64,000 nucleotides of DNA from contig JBBFLK010000008.1 of the NCBI GenBank assembly GCA_037479115.1, positions 47,267 through 111,266 on the forward strand, read 5' to 3'. The notes under the pieces were generated by a model. That model had not been told where the DNA came from. It did no database searches and was given only the letters and a program-made list of their open reading frames with translations. Positions 49,442-58,414 of this stretch are shown piece by piece. How positions within the stretch are numbered: position 1 is the stretch's first letter; each line of letters starts with the position of its first letter. Source of the stretch: Anaerohalosphaeraceae bacterium (GTDB lineage Bacteria; Planctomycetota; Phycisphaerae; Sedimentisphaerales; Anaerohalosphaeraceae). The translations under genes were made by a program, and so were the position numbers.

Positions 49442-51583
49442 TCAGACTCCGACCGGCTCACCCGCCGGATTCAGCACCGACGAAACCTCCGGCAGCGAAA
49501 CCGTTTCAGCCGGATTGACCGACGTTCCCGTACAAATCTCATCATAGGCAGCCACTGGCAGACGCTGCAGAGACCGCGAAATCAGATTCACCAGACCCGG
49601 CCGAATCCGCGCATCGCACAGAAGAACCGGCTCCTCAATCCCTTTGTCCAGCATCTCCTTCCACGCCTGTGCAATCGCCTGATTCAGCTGGGAAGCGGCC
49701 TCCGGCGGGACCGCCAGCGTGATGGTGTCCGCTCCCTGCTGCACACAGCCCAGCAGCTGATGCTCCAGCGACGGTTCCAGAACCATCGCATTGATTTTGC
49801 CGTCCGGCCCTTTGAACCGCTCCGTAATCGTCCGGGCCAGTGCCTTGCGGGCACACTCCGTCAGCAGGACCGCATTCTTTGTTCGTCCGCCGTGTTCTCC
49901 GAGCGCCTCCAGAATCAGCGGCAAATCCCGAATTGAAATCCCCTCCTTGAGCAGATTCTGCAGAACCCGCTGAACCAGCCCGACCGAAACCACCTCCGGC
50001 ACCACCTCCCCGACCAGCGACGGCTGCACCTTCCGCAGCCGCTCCAGCAGCTGCTGAACATCCTCGCGGCTGAGCAGCTCATGGGCATGCCGCATAATCG
50101 TTTCCGACAAATGTGTAATCAGAACCGACTCCGGGTCAATCACTGTATAGCCGTTCAGTTCGGCCGTTTCCTTATCTGCCGCCGCAATCCACAGCGCCGG
50201 CAGACCGTACACCGGCTCTTTCGTCGGGATTCCACGCACCGGCTTCTGAACCGCCCCGGAATCCATCGCCAGGTATTTGTCGGGCTCAATCCGCCCGGCG
50301 GCAATCACATGGTCATACAGCCGAATCTCATAGGACGAAGGCTCCAGATTGATATCATCCCGCAGGCGAACCAGCGGAAACACAAAGCCCAGTTTCTGGG
50401 CGATTTTCTTCCGCAAAGCGCCAATCCGCTCAAACACACTGCTTTGACGGCGCGGGTCCACCAAATTAATCAGACGGACCCCAACCAAAATCGACAGAAT
50501 GTCCGCCTGCAGGAGTTCCTCCGCCGGCGGCTCATCCGGCGACGCAGACGACGAGGTCTCCGGTTTGCTCTTTTCAGACGATTTCTCCAGCGAGGTCTGC
50601 TTCCTGGCTCCCCAGCCCAAAAACCCAATTACGCCCGAAATCAGCAGGAACGGAATCTTCGGAAAGCCCGGAACCAGCGCAAAGCCCCCGATAACCCCCG
50701 AGGCAATCAGCAGCGCCTGAGGCTGGCGGAACATCTGCTGGGTCATATCAAATCCGACGGTGTTCTCCGAACGGATTTTCGTCACCAGAAAGCCGCTGCT
50801 GACGGCAATAATCAGCGAAGGAATCTGACTGACCAGGCCGTCGCCGATGGTCAGGACGGAATAATGCCGCAGCGCCGCTTCGATCGGCATTCCCTTGGTC
50901 CACCCCAGAAGAATCCCGCCAATGAGGTTAATGGCCGTAATAATCAGACCCGCCTTGGCATCTCCCGAGATAAACTTGCTTGCACCGTCCATCGCTCCGT
51001 AAAATTCGCTTTCCTTGACGATGGCATCCCGGCGCTGCTTGGCTTCCTTATCCGTAATAATGCCCGCATTCAGATCCGCATCAATCGACATCTGCTTGCC
51101 CGGCATTGCATCCAGAATAAACCTTGCGCTGACCTCACTGATGCGCCCCGCTCCTTTGGTAATCACCACGAACTGAATCACCACCAGAATCAGGAACATC
51201 ACCAGTCCCACAACCAGATTGCCCCCCGCCACAAAATTCCCGAAGGTGTGAATAATCGTTCCGGCATTGCCCTGCAGCAGAATCAGACGCGTGGAGGCCA
51301 CATTCAGTGACAGGCGGAAGAGCGTCGTAATCAGCAGAAGCGACGGAAACGTGGACAGCTCCAGCGGCTCCTGAGCCGCCAACACAATAATCAGAACCGC
51401 CACCGCCAGTGAAATGCTGCACGCCAGCCCGATGTCCAGCAGAAAAGTCGGCAGCGGAATCAGCAGCATCGTCAGAACGCCCACCAGCCCCGATGCAAAC
51501 AGAAAATCACTGTTGGCGGCCAGTTTGGCGATAGGCCGGCTGCCAAATCCTTTCTCTGCTGTTCCCGCAGAACGCCCGGTCAT
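49442..51583 (-). CDS. flhA: Flagellar type III export apparatus protein FlhA
   Basis: The 713-residue protein has about eight N-terminal membrane helices, the FHIPEP region (here GKQMSIDADLNAGIITDKEAKQRR), and a large cytosolic domain ending with ARKALARTITERF and later conserved segments (VQRVLQNLLKEGISIRDLPLILEAL). It forms the nonameric ring through which chaperone-bound flagellar proteins enter the export gate. It is in line with fliN and the small membrane gene. Confidence 0.95.
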   Translation of the reverse strand: MTGRSAGTAEKGFGSRPIAKLAANSDFLFASGLVGVLTMLLIPLPTFLLDIGLACSISLAVAVLIIVLAAQEPLELSTFPSLLLITTLFRLSLNVASTRLILLQGNAGTIIHTFGNFVAGGNLVVGLVMFLILVVIQFVVITKGAGRISEVSARFILDAMPGKQMSIDADLNAGIITDKEAKQRRDAIVKESEFYGAMDGASKFISGDAKAGLIITAINLIGGILLGWTKGMPIEAALRHYSVLTIGDGLVSQIPSLIIAVSSGFLVTKIRSENTVGFDMTQQMFRQPQALLIASGVIGGFALVPGFPKIPFLLISGVIGFLGWGARKQTSLEKSSEKSKPETSSSASPDEPPAEELLQADILSILVGVRLINLVDPRRQSSVFERIGALRKKIAQKLGFVFPLVRLRDDINLEPSSYEIRLYDHVIAAGRIEPDKYLAMDSGAVQKPVRGIPTKEPVYGLPALWIAAADKETAELNGYTVIDPESVLITHLSETIMRHAHELLSREDVQQLLERLRKVQPSLVGEVVPEVVSVGLVQRVLQNLLKEGISIRDLPLILEALGEHGGRTKNAVLLTECARKALARTITERFKGPDGKINAMVLEPSLEHQLLGCVQQGADTITLAVPPEAASQLNQAIAQAWKEMLDKGIEEPVLLCDARIRPGLVNLISRSLQRLPVAAYDEICTGTSVNPAETVSLPEVSSVLNPAGEPVGV

Positions 51584-51598
51584 TCAAAAACCCCTTCC

Positions 51599-51991
51599 TC
51601 AGCTTGATTTGGCGGCGGCGCCGGACAATCCCGCCGCCGCATTCAGAATCTCGCGAATCCGAACGCCGTAGCAGTCTTCCACCACCACAATATCCCCTGC
51701 GGCAAACGGCACCCCCTGCACAATCAAATCCACCGGCTCGCCAATCCGCTTCTCCAGCGACAGAATTGAGCCCGGCTGGAGCTGAAGCAGACGGCGCAGC
51801 GGAATATCCGTCTTGCCCAGCGAAACCGTCACCGGCAGCTGGATATCCAGCAGCATATCCAGATGTTCCTGACCGCTGCGAACATCCTGCCCCTCCGCCG
51901 ATGCAAAGTCCGCTTCCTGAACCGCCGTCGTGCTGTTGGGACCGGAAACGATGGACGCCTCCGGAACCGCTGTCTGTTCTGTATCCGCCAT
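51599..51991 (-). CDS. fliN: Flagellar motor switch protein FliN
   Basis: The 130-residue protein has a variable acidic N-terminal part and the SpoA/FliN domain (LLDIQLPVTVSLGKTDIPLRRLLQLQPGSILSLEKRIGEPVDLIVQGVPFAAGDIVVVEDCYGVRIREIL). It builds the lower C-ring of the motor. ATG 51991 was chosen: GGGAGAG lies about eight bases upstream and it follows fliM by 28 bases; an in-frame codon at 52084 overlaps fliM. Confidence 0.93.
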   Translation of the reverse strand: MADTEQTAVPEASIVSGPNSTTAVQEADFASAEGQDVRSGQEHLDMLLDIQLPVTVSLGKTDIPLRRLLQLQPGSILSLEKRIGEPVDLIVQGVPFAAGDIVVVEDCYGVRIREILNAAAGLSGAAAKSS

Positions 51992-52019
51992 ATGAACTCT
52001 CCCTGTTCCCCGCTTTCTT

Positions 52020-52979
52020 CTATTCGCTTTCCGCTTCGCTGATAACCAGCACAATCTTTCCGTTCTGCTGCGCCGGATAGGCAAAAAAGCAGGGCTGTCC
52101 GTTCAGAAGCACCCGCCACGGACGCCGAATCTTCTGCCCCAGCACAAGCACATCCCCCCGCTCCAGTCCCGCCAAATCTCCAAGTCCAATCAAATTGGTC
52201 TCCAGCGTGGCGCAAACGGAAACCGGAACCTGACGCAGCCGCTCCAGAATCCGGGCCGAACACTGGCTCGGATTCAGCGCCGCCGGCGTCGGAACCCCTG
52301 CAAACGAATCCAGAAGGGCCGATTCGAGCACCAGCGAAAACTCCACCGCGCACGAGCCGTACTGAATCTCCAGCGTCCATTCGAACAAATCCTCCAGAAT
52401 CCGGGAACGCATCAGCCAGTCCCCGCGCACCGGCTGGCCGGCAGGCTGAACCTTCAGACGAATCTGTTCCTGGAGAACGTCGCTCAGAAAACCCGCCAGA
52501 ACCGTGGAGGTATCCATCAGAATCGACTCTTCCAGCGCCGAAAACTCTCCATTCTGACCGACCGCCGCCTCCGGGTCATTCAGCATCTGCGCCACCAGAA
52601 ACCGGGCATTCTCAAACGTGAACAAAAGGCAGCCCACACACTGCTTGCTGTCATCCCGCAGCCCGATCACATACGGGCCCTCTTTGCCCACACCGACCGT
52701 CTGTGCCAGACGATACGCAAAATGCTCCCGAACCCCCTTCAGCACCCCCTCCACCGTACTGTTCGTCTGTTCGCTGAGTCCTTTCTGAATGGACAAAATC
52801 ATCCGGTTGCCCAGCCCCTCCAGCAGGGCCCGCGCATCGGAACCGAACCGATGAGGGCGTGTCCAGTCAAACTCCTCCGCGGGCTTCTCCGGCTCCGGCA
52901 CCGCCGTCTGCCGAGCCCGCTCCACCAGACGCATCAGCTTCTCACGCGGAAGAACAATCGTTGTCTCTGCACCGCTCAT
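52020..52979 (-). CDS. fliM: Flagellar motor switch protein FliM
   Basis: The 319-residue protein has the CheC-like middle domain (LVAQMLNDPEAAVGQN, ALEESILMDTSTVLAGFLSDVLQ) and the C-terminal SpoA domain (LRQVPVSVCATLETNLIGLGDLAGLERGDVLVLGQKI). The N-terminal CheY-binding peptide LSQxEIDALL is not present; its place is taken by VLPREKLMRLVERA. It should form the C-ring with FliN and FliG. Its start overlaps fliL by four bases. Confidence 0.88.
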   Translation of the reverse strand: MSGAETTIVLPREKLMRLVERARQTAVPEPEKPAEEFDWTRPHRFGSDARALLEGLGNRMILSIQKGLSEQTNSTVEGVLKGVREHFAYRLAQTVGVGKEGPYVIGLRDDSKQCVGCLLFTFENARFLVAQMLNDPEAAVGQNGEFSALEESILMDTSTVLAGFLSDVLQEQIRLKVQPAGQPVRGDWLMRSRILEDLFEWTLEIQYGSCAVEFSLVLESALLDSFAGVPTPAALNPSQCSARILERLRQVPVSVCATLETNLIGLGDLAGLERGDVLVLGQKIRRPWRVLLNGQPCFFAYPAQQNGKIVLVISEAESE

Positions 52980-53551
52980 TGGACGGCAAACTCCCGAAAC
53001 AAAACCCGCTGAATATACGGACGGCCGTTCGGAAACAAAAGCTCATTAAACTGCTCGCGGATGTGCCGCTTAATCTTTTCCAGATTGCGGCTGCCGCGCA
53101 CATCCTCCAGACTTAAACCTGCAAAATAGGTCGTCAGCCAGTCCCGCAAAACCAGCTTCCGCTCGTTCAGGTACGCTTCCCCTTTCGTGCGGTCCATCTC
53201 CGGACTCATTTCCAGCGACACCGTCACCCGAACATAGCGTGTCACCCCCGGCTCATCCAGATTGGACACAATCGCCTCCAGTCCCTCGTAAATCCATGCC
53301 GGCTGATTTTGGCTGTTCTTCAGAAGGAACTCATCAAAGTTTTTCTCCACCTTGGCCGGTTCGGCCGTTTGAGCCGCCGGACATTCCGAATCTGTTCCGC
53401 CCAGCAGCTGCGAGAGGGCAAATCCGCCGCTCAGGGCCCCCGCCGCCACGGCCCCCAGCATCACCCAGAACATCCAGCCGGTTTTCCCGCCTTCCATCGG
53501 CACTGATGTACTTTTCGTTGTCCGCTTATCCTGTCCTTTTTCCGACGCCAT
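52976..53551 (-). CDS. fliL: Flagellar basal-body-associated protein FliL
   Basis: The 191-residue protein has a short charged cytosolic start, one membrane helix (GWMFWVMLGAVAAGALSGGFAL) and a periplasmic FliL domain (GLEAIVSNLDEPGVTRYVRVTVSLEMSP, LRDWLTTYFAGLSLEDVRGSRNLEKIKRHIREQFNELL, ending YIQRVLFREFAVQ). It sits around the stator and aids motor torque. It lies 21 bases after the sigma-54 activator gene. Confidence 0.88.
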   Translation of the reverse strand: MASEKGQDKRTTKSTSVPMEGGKTGWMFWVMLGAVAAGALSGGFALSQLLGGTDSECPAAQTAEPAKVEKNFDEFLLKNSQNQPAWIYEGLEAIVSNLDEPGVTRYVRVTVSLEMSPEMDRTKGEAYLNERKLVLRDWLTTYFAGLSLEDVRGSRNLEKIKRHIREQFNELLFPNGRPYIQRVLFREFAVQ

Positions 53552-53572
53552 ATCCGTCTTCCTCTGCTTGCC

Positions 53573-54964
53573 TTACTGTGCTGCCGAAATCTCCTGATGT
53601 CGATATCGTCGAATCCGCTCCCGAAGCGTCCGATCGCTGATTCCCAGTTCACGGGCCGCCTGCGTCTGATTCCCGCCGGCACGCTTCAGGGCCGCCAGAA
53701 TCGCCTGACGCTCCACCTCTTCCAGCGAAATCCTCTTTTCCAAAAACCGCTCCTGCGTCTCTGCGGACTCCTCCGCCAGCTCCTCCATCAGACTCGGCAG
53801 CCCCGTCACTGACAGCAGCGGTCCTTCCCCAAGAATCAGCGCCGTCCGCACCACATTCCGAAGCTGCCGAACATTCCCGGGCCAGGAGTACTGCTCAAAC
53901 AAATCCAGCGTCTCCCGTTCAATTCCCTGAATCTGACGGCCCGTTTCCGCCGCATACTGGTTCACAAAAAACCAAATCAGAGCCGGCAGGTCTTCCTTTC
54001 GCTCCCGAAGCGGCGGCAGCGTCAGACGCACCCCCGCCAGACGATAATACAGGTCGGCCCGAAATGCGCCTTCCCGCACCCGCCGAAGAATATCCTGATT
54101 GGTCGTACTGATGATGCGTACATTGACCCGAATGCTTTCGCTTCCCCCCACCCGCTCAAAGCTCATCTCCTCCAGCACACGAAGCAGCTTGGCCTGAAAC
54201 GCCGGCGGCGTCTCCGTAATCTCATCCAGCAGCAAAGTGCCTCCATTCGCCCGTTCAAAACGTCCTCGATGGCTGAACAGAGCCCCGGTAAACGCCCCTT
54301 TTTCATGCCCGAACAGTTCGCTTTCCAAAAGCGTCTCCGACAGAGCGGCACAGTTCACCCGAACAAACGGCCCTTCCGCACGGCGGCTCCGGCTGTGAAT
54401 GAAATGAGCCAGCAGCTCTTTGCCTGTTCCGCTTTCTCCGCACAACAGAACCGAAACAGAACTGCCCGCCGCCTTCTCAGCCGCCCTCAAAACCTCCTCC
54501 AGACGCCGACTGCGCCCAACCATCACCTGCCGGCGTTCCAGCGATTCAAAGCAGAGCAATGCCTCGGAATCATGAACCGGAAGATACCGGTCCAAAACCG
54601 CCGCCAGACGCTTCGGACAGACCGGTTTGACCAGATAATCCGCACAGCCGGACCGAACCGCCCGGAGGGCTTCCTCGGACGAGTCCCGTCCGACAGCCAC
54701 GACCGGTGTCTCCGGAAACTGCCGGCGAATCTGACCAAGAAGCCCTGTTCCGGACCCGGACGCCCCATCCTCAATCGACGGATTGTAAAAAATCAGCGTC
54801 CAGGCGCATTCCCCCAGCAGACGCCGCGCCGTCCGCTCCGCTGCGGCAACCGTTCCGCGAATCCCGCGCTGAGCCAGAGACTCCAGCACAAGCCGGTTAA
54901 ACTCCGCTTCTCCGTCCAGAATCAGAACCTGTCGAAACTCATTGAGATTAACGGTCGGCTTCAC
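53573..54964 (-). CDS. Sigma-54-dependent activator with a pseudo-receiver domain (FleQ/FlrC-like)
   Basis: Residues 1-125 have a receiver fold in which the phosphorylated Asp is replaced by Asn61 (LIFYNPS) and the acidic pair is reduced to LDG, although the Lys113 of VKP remains. The AAA+ domain is complete: Walker A GESGTGKE at 176-183, the sigma-54 contact loop GAFTGA at 223-228, Walker B GGTLLLDEI at 241-249. A Fis-type helix-turn-helix ends the protein (GGNQTQAARELGISDRTLRERIRRY). It should open sigma-54 promoters of flagellar genes, independently of phosphorylation. It lies inside the operon that has a sigma-54 promoter at its head, so positive feedback is likely. Confidence 0.9.
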   Translation of the reverse strand: MKPTVNLNEFRQVLILDGEAEFNRLVLESLAQRGIRGTVAAAERTARRLLGECAWTLIFYNPSIEDGASGSGTGLLGQIRRQFPETPVVAVGRDSSEEALRAVRSGCADYLVKPVCPKRLAAVLDRYLPVHDSEALLCFESLERRQVMVGRSRRLEEVLRAAEKAAGSSVSVLLCGESGTGKELLAHFIHSRSRRAEGPFVRVNCAALSETLLESELFGHEKGAFTGALFSHRGRFERANGGTLLLDEITETPPAFQAKLLRVLEEMSFERVGGSESIRVNVRIISTTNQDILRRVREGAFRADLYYRLAGVRLTLPPLRERKEDLPALIWFFVNQYAAETGRQIQGIERETLDLFEQYSWPGNVRQLRNVVRTALILGEGPLLSVTGLPSLMEELAEESAETQERFLEKRISLEEVERQAILAALKRAGGNQTQAARELGISDRTLRERIRRYRHQEISAAQ

Positions 54965-55685
54965 GCACCAATCCTTTCAGGGTTGACGCCTGCAGACTGT
55001 CCGCCAAATCCAGCAGTTCCAGGGATGCCCTGGCGGCCCCATTCCATCGGCTGCCGGGGGCCTTTTGCAGCAGCTCCTGATAAAGCCGCCGCGCCGCTTC
55101 CGGCTGAGAATGACGGAGACAATTGGCCCGCTGAAAAACCGCCCACTGCCAGTCCGGCTCACTCGGTGAACCGGCCCGCTCGGCAGCCAGCCGGTAAAAC
55201 CGCTCCGCCCGCTCAAAATCCCCGCACCGAAACAACGCATCCGCCGCCCCCATCGCATCAATCGGCTGCGCCACTGCATCCAGCCGCTCCAGTCCGCGGG
55301 GAGCTTCGGCCGCGCGGACAGCTTCCGGCAGCGGCTTTTCATCCGTAAGCTCCGTTTTTTCCGCATCAGACGCCGGCTGCTCGGCCGCCTCCGACGCAGA
55401 CGGGGATGAAGCTTCTGTGCCGGACGCCTTTTCCGGCGAATTCTCTCTTGGAGACCGAACCGGAACGGTCAGCCGCTCCAGCCCGGCAATCAGCAAATCC
55501 AAGTCCACCGTGCTCACCGACGTCAGCGACAAATAGACCGGCTGAATCTGCTCCTGAAGAATCTGCCGCCGCAGCTCGTTCGTGCGGCTTGGAATATTCG
55601 GGTCCTCCGGTCCGAACGCCGCTGCGGAAATCCCGGCAAAAACCGCAGCCCAAACCAAAATGATGAAAATCCGGCACTTATTCAC
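54948..55685 (-). CDS. Exported tetratricopeptide-like protein
   Basis: The 245-residue product begins with an export signal (CRIFIILVWAAVFAGISAAAFG). A low-complexity Glu/Ala/Ser-rich stretch follows at residues about 80-130, and then TPR-like helices (ADALFRCGDFERAERFYRLAAERAG, FQRANCLRHSQPEAARRLYQELLQKAPGSRW). It overlaps both neighbours by a few bases, so it is part of the operon. It is likely a periplasmic partner of the large TPR protein. The flagellar role is inferred from context only. Confidence 0.72.
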   Translation of the reverse strand: MNKCRIFIILVWAAVFAGISAAAFGPEDPNIPSRTNELRRQILQEQIQPVYLSLTSVSTVDLDLLIAGLERLTVPVRSPRENSPEKASGTEASSPSASEAAEQPASDAEKTELTDEKPLPEAVRAAEAPRGLERLDAVAQPIDAMGAADALFRCGDFERAERFYRLAAERAGSPSEPDWQWAVFQRANCLRHSQPEAARRLYQELLQKAPGSRWNGAARASLELLDLADSLQASTLKGLVREADR

Positions 55686-58153
55686 GGCCTGCCTGCCTCC
55701 TGCATCGGGACGATGCCTCCATACGCCATCGCAGCATCCGCATACCGCTGCTGCCCCTCATAGACACGGCCCAGCAGCACAAAGGTCTTCTGACGCATCG
55801 ATTCCGACACCCCTTCCATCGACAAAATCTGCTCACAGAAGGTCCGAGCCGTGTCCAATCGACCCCTTTGGAAAGCTGTCTGGGCCAGCAGATACATCCC
55901 TTCTTCAATTTCTGACGGCTCCTGCAGGTCATACACGGCTTCTGTCAGTTCCTTCTCCGCCGCTGAAAAATCCTGCATCTGAATATAACAGCGGGCCAAT
56001 TCGAGCCCTATCTGGGCCCGCAGCCCGGCATCCGCAATAAACTCCCGCCGGCGCCGCAGCAGCGAAACCGCCGTTTCCGCCAAATCCGTCTCCCGCAAAA
56101 TCCGGCTCCGCCGCAGCAGCAGTTCACACATCTGCTTTTGGCTCAGACGCGATTCAGAAATCCCCTCCAAAATCTCAATGGCTTCCACATAATGCTGACG
56201 GGCAATCTTGGCCTCTATCAGATTCAGATTCGCCTGAAACGCTTCCTCCTCCGTCAGATGCTGACGCAGCGATGCCTTCAGAACAGCAGCGGCAGTTTCG
56301 TAATCCCCCCGTTTCAGACAAACCTGGCCCAGCAGATGAAGAACAGGGCCGGTCTGGCTGTTTTTGTCCTGCTCCATCAGTTCCAGCGTCTCATTCAGCC
56401 AACGCTGGGCCTGCTCATAATCGCCGCTCTCATACGCACACCGTCCCAGGCCATACGCCGCACGGGACCGAACCGATGAGGAAAAATTCAGCCGATAGAC
56501 CTTTTCAAAAAGCCGCGCAGCCGTCTCATACAGGCCCTTCTCTGCCGACGCCTCCGCCAAATACAGATGTGCCTCATCGACCGCCCGATTTTCCGGATAC
56601 TGCATCACCAGCTCGTTCAGGTCCGAACGGGCTCCTTCAAAATCTCCCAGCTGCGCCTTCAGTCGGCTCGAATACGCCAGCGCATAGGGGGCCAGCGGGT
56701 GATGAGGATAGCGGGAACTGACCAGCTTAAACTCGCTGAGCGACGGAATCGGCTGCCCCTGAAGCGCATACAAAACGCCCAATGCATAATGGGCATTCGG
56801 AGCTCGGTGTTCGCCGTGGTACCGAAGCAGAAAACGCTGCCACATCGCAACGGCCTCCGCCAGAAGTGCGGTCCTGTACTCCTCCAAATCCTTGTAGGTC
56901 TCCGGGTCATACAGCCGGGCGGATGCCCCGTCAAACCGCCACAGCAGGCCGGTACTCCCGACCGCCAGCTCCGCCAGATACGTCCCCGCCGCAGACGGCA
57001 GATACAGCGTCACCGGACGCCGACGCATCGTTTCCTCTGAAACCTCCCACAGAACATTGATGCCCGAAGCGGTACTGTACTTCCACAAAATCTCCTCCAG
57101 CGGACTTCGCAGGCAAACCGCCGTCCATTGCGACCCTGTTTCTGCCTGCGGCCGATAGACAATTTTCGGCCCCAGCGCCCCGACATTAATTTCCTCAAAT
57201 CCCCTCATTAAAAACGCCTTCAGTGCCGCCGCATCCTCCAGCGGAACCTCCGCAATCGGCACTGTATCGGACCACAGCGGCCCCGGCAGCAGGCCCGATT
57301 CCTGCTTGAGTTTCAGCGCTATCCTCAGCAGCGCCTCCGCCGCGACAAAATAGGTGTCCGATTCCATCGTAGCCGGCATCGTCGAATCCATAACCGACAT
57401 CAGCGACAACGCCCGATAGGCACTCTTTCGAGCCTCCAGAAACTGCTGATTGTGCATCTGCAGAAAACACAAATGATAATAGGCCAGGGCCCGCACAACC
57501 GGCGAACGGCTTTCGAGCGCCTGGGCAAACAAGGCCGTCAAAATCTCCTGCTCCTGTGTCCTTTGCAGACAAAGAGCCATCCTCAGTGTCAGATAATCGT
57601 CCAGACAGGCATCGGCCGGGTTGTTCTTCATCAAATTTTCACGAAGACGCCCAAAAACATAGCAGGCCTTAAAATAGTCCCGGGCCCGGTACAGCTCTTC
57701 GGCGGAACGAAGCGATACCGACTCATCCAAAACCTTTCGCGTCAGCGGACTGAGCTGAACGCTCCGCATCAAAACAGTCGGATCCATTGCCCCATCTCGG
57801 CCTGTTAATTTAGGCAGTTCAGGAACCGTTTCCAAAGGCAAATTAGACTGGACTGAAGCCGGCTCCGCCGCCGCTTCAACGGGCTTTCGCAAAGCCCCGG
57901 ACAAAACCAAATAGCAAACAACCCCACCTGCCATCAGAGTATTCACAGCCAGCAAAAAAAGAACCCAAAACCAGCGGCGGTCCCAGGATACACCCGTTTG
58001 AACCCGACGGGCATCCGACAATATCTCGGCACCTTTGGACTCAGGTTTCGGACTTTCCTTCCGAGGCGGTTTGCCGACAAAAAGCTCCTGTTCCCGCACT
58101 TCCGGAGAAATCGGGCTGGCAAACAGTTCGAAAGGACTCTTTTTTTCAGCCAT
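55682..58153 (-). CDS. Large membrane-anchored TPR protein, first gene of the flagellar operon
   Basis: The 823-residue protein has a cytosolic start, a membrane helix near residues 62-84 (WFWVLFLLAVNTLMAGGVVCYLV), and then many TPR repeats outside the membrane, for example YHLCFLQMHNQQFLEARKSAYRALSL, AEASAEKGLYETAARLFEKVYRLNF, AYGLGRCAYESGDYEQAQRWLNETL and GQVCLKRGDYETAAAVLKASLRQ. No known flagellar protein has this form. A sigma-54 promoter lies 66 bases upstream. It may be a scaffold or secretion-related component special to these bacteria. Confidence 0.8.
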   Translation of the reverse strand: MAEKKSPFELFASPISPEVREQELFVGKPPRKESPKPESKGAEILSDARRVQTGVSWDRRWFWVLFLLAVNTLMAGGVVCYLVLSGALRKPVEAAAEPASVQSNLPLETVPELPKLTGRDGAMDPTVLMRSVQLSPLTRKVLDESVSLRSAEELYRARDYFKACYVFGRLRENLMKNNPADACLDDYLTLRMALCLQRTQEQEILTALFAQALESRSPVVRALAYYHLCFLQMHNQQFLEARKSAYRALSLMSVMDSTMPATMESDTYFVAAEALLRIALKLKQESGLLPGPLWSDTVPIAEVPLEDAAALKAFLMRGFEEINVGALGPKIVYRPQAETGSQWTAVCLRSPLEEILWKYSTASGINVLWEVSEETMRRRPVTLYLPSAAGTYLAELAVGSTGLLWRFDGASARLYDPETYKDLEEYRTALLAEAVAMWQRFLLRYHGEHRAPNAHYALGVLYALQGQPIPSLSEFKLVSSRYPHHPLAPYALAYSSRLKAQLGDFEGARSDLNELVMQYPENRAVDEAHLYLAEASAEKGLYETAARLFEKVYRLNFSSSVRSRAAYGLGRCAYESGDYEQAQRWLNETLELMEQDKNSQTGPVLHLLGQVCLKRGDYETAAAVLKASLRQHLTEEEAFQANLNLIEAKIARQHYVEAIEILEGISESRLSQKQMCELLLRRSRILRETDLAETAVSLLRRRREFIADAGLRAQIGLELARCYIQMQDFSAAEKELTEAVYDLQEPSEIEEGMYLLAQTAFQRGRLDTARTFCEQILSMEGVSESMRQKTFVLLGRVYEGQQRYADAAMAYGGIVPMQEAGRP

Positions 58154-58218
58154 TTAATTCCCTATATTATCCATCCACTATTCACACTGTAAGCGCACAA
58201 TACACTGCTCCCGAAATG

Positions 58219-58234
58219 TGCAAGAAATGTGCCA
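58219..58234 (-). promoter_or_regulatory. Sigma-54 promoter of the flagellar operon
   Basis: The minus strand reads TGGCACATTTCTTGCA (58234-58219): TGGCAC and TTGCA with five bases between, matching the -24/-12 consensus TGGCACG-N4-TTGCW at every conserved base except the G after TGGCAC. Transcription would start near 58208, about 55 bases before the ATG at 58153. Confidence 0.8.
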
Positions 58235-58344
58235 CCCAATCAAAACTGTGTTTTTTGTTAGAAAAATGAGGTTTTTGAGTGAAAAAACGCCCCCAATCCA
58301 TCCAAAAAATCTGCAAGACTCCCCCTGCCTGTCTGTTTTCCATA

Positions 58345-58380
58345 CAAAAAAAGGAATCTCGACAAAAGCCGAGATTCCTT
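58345..58380 (-). terminator. Rho-independent terminator of clpX
   Basis: On the minus strand an 11-base stem (AAGGAATCTCG/CGAGATTCCTT) is followed by a run of eight T. It lies 35 bases after the clpX stop. Confidence 0.9.
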
Positions 58381-58414
58381 GGTTGTTCATCCTGTCTTAT
58401 TCAGCCGGAGCCGG

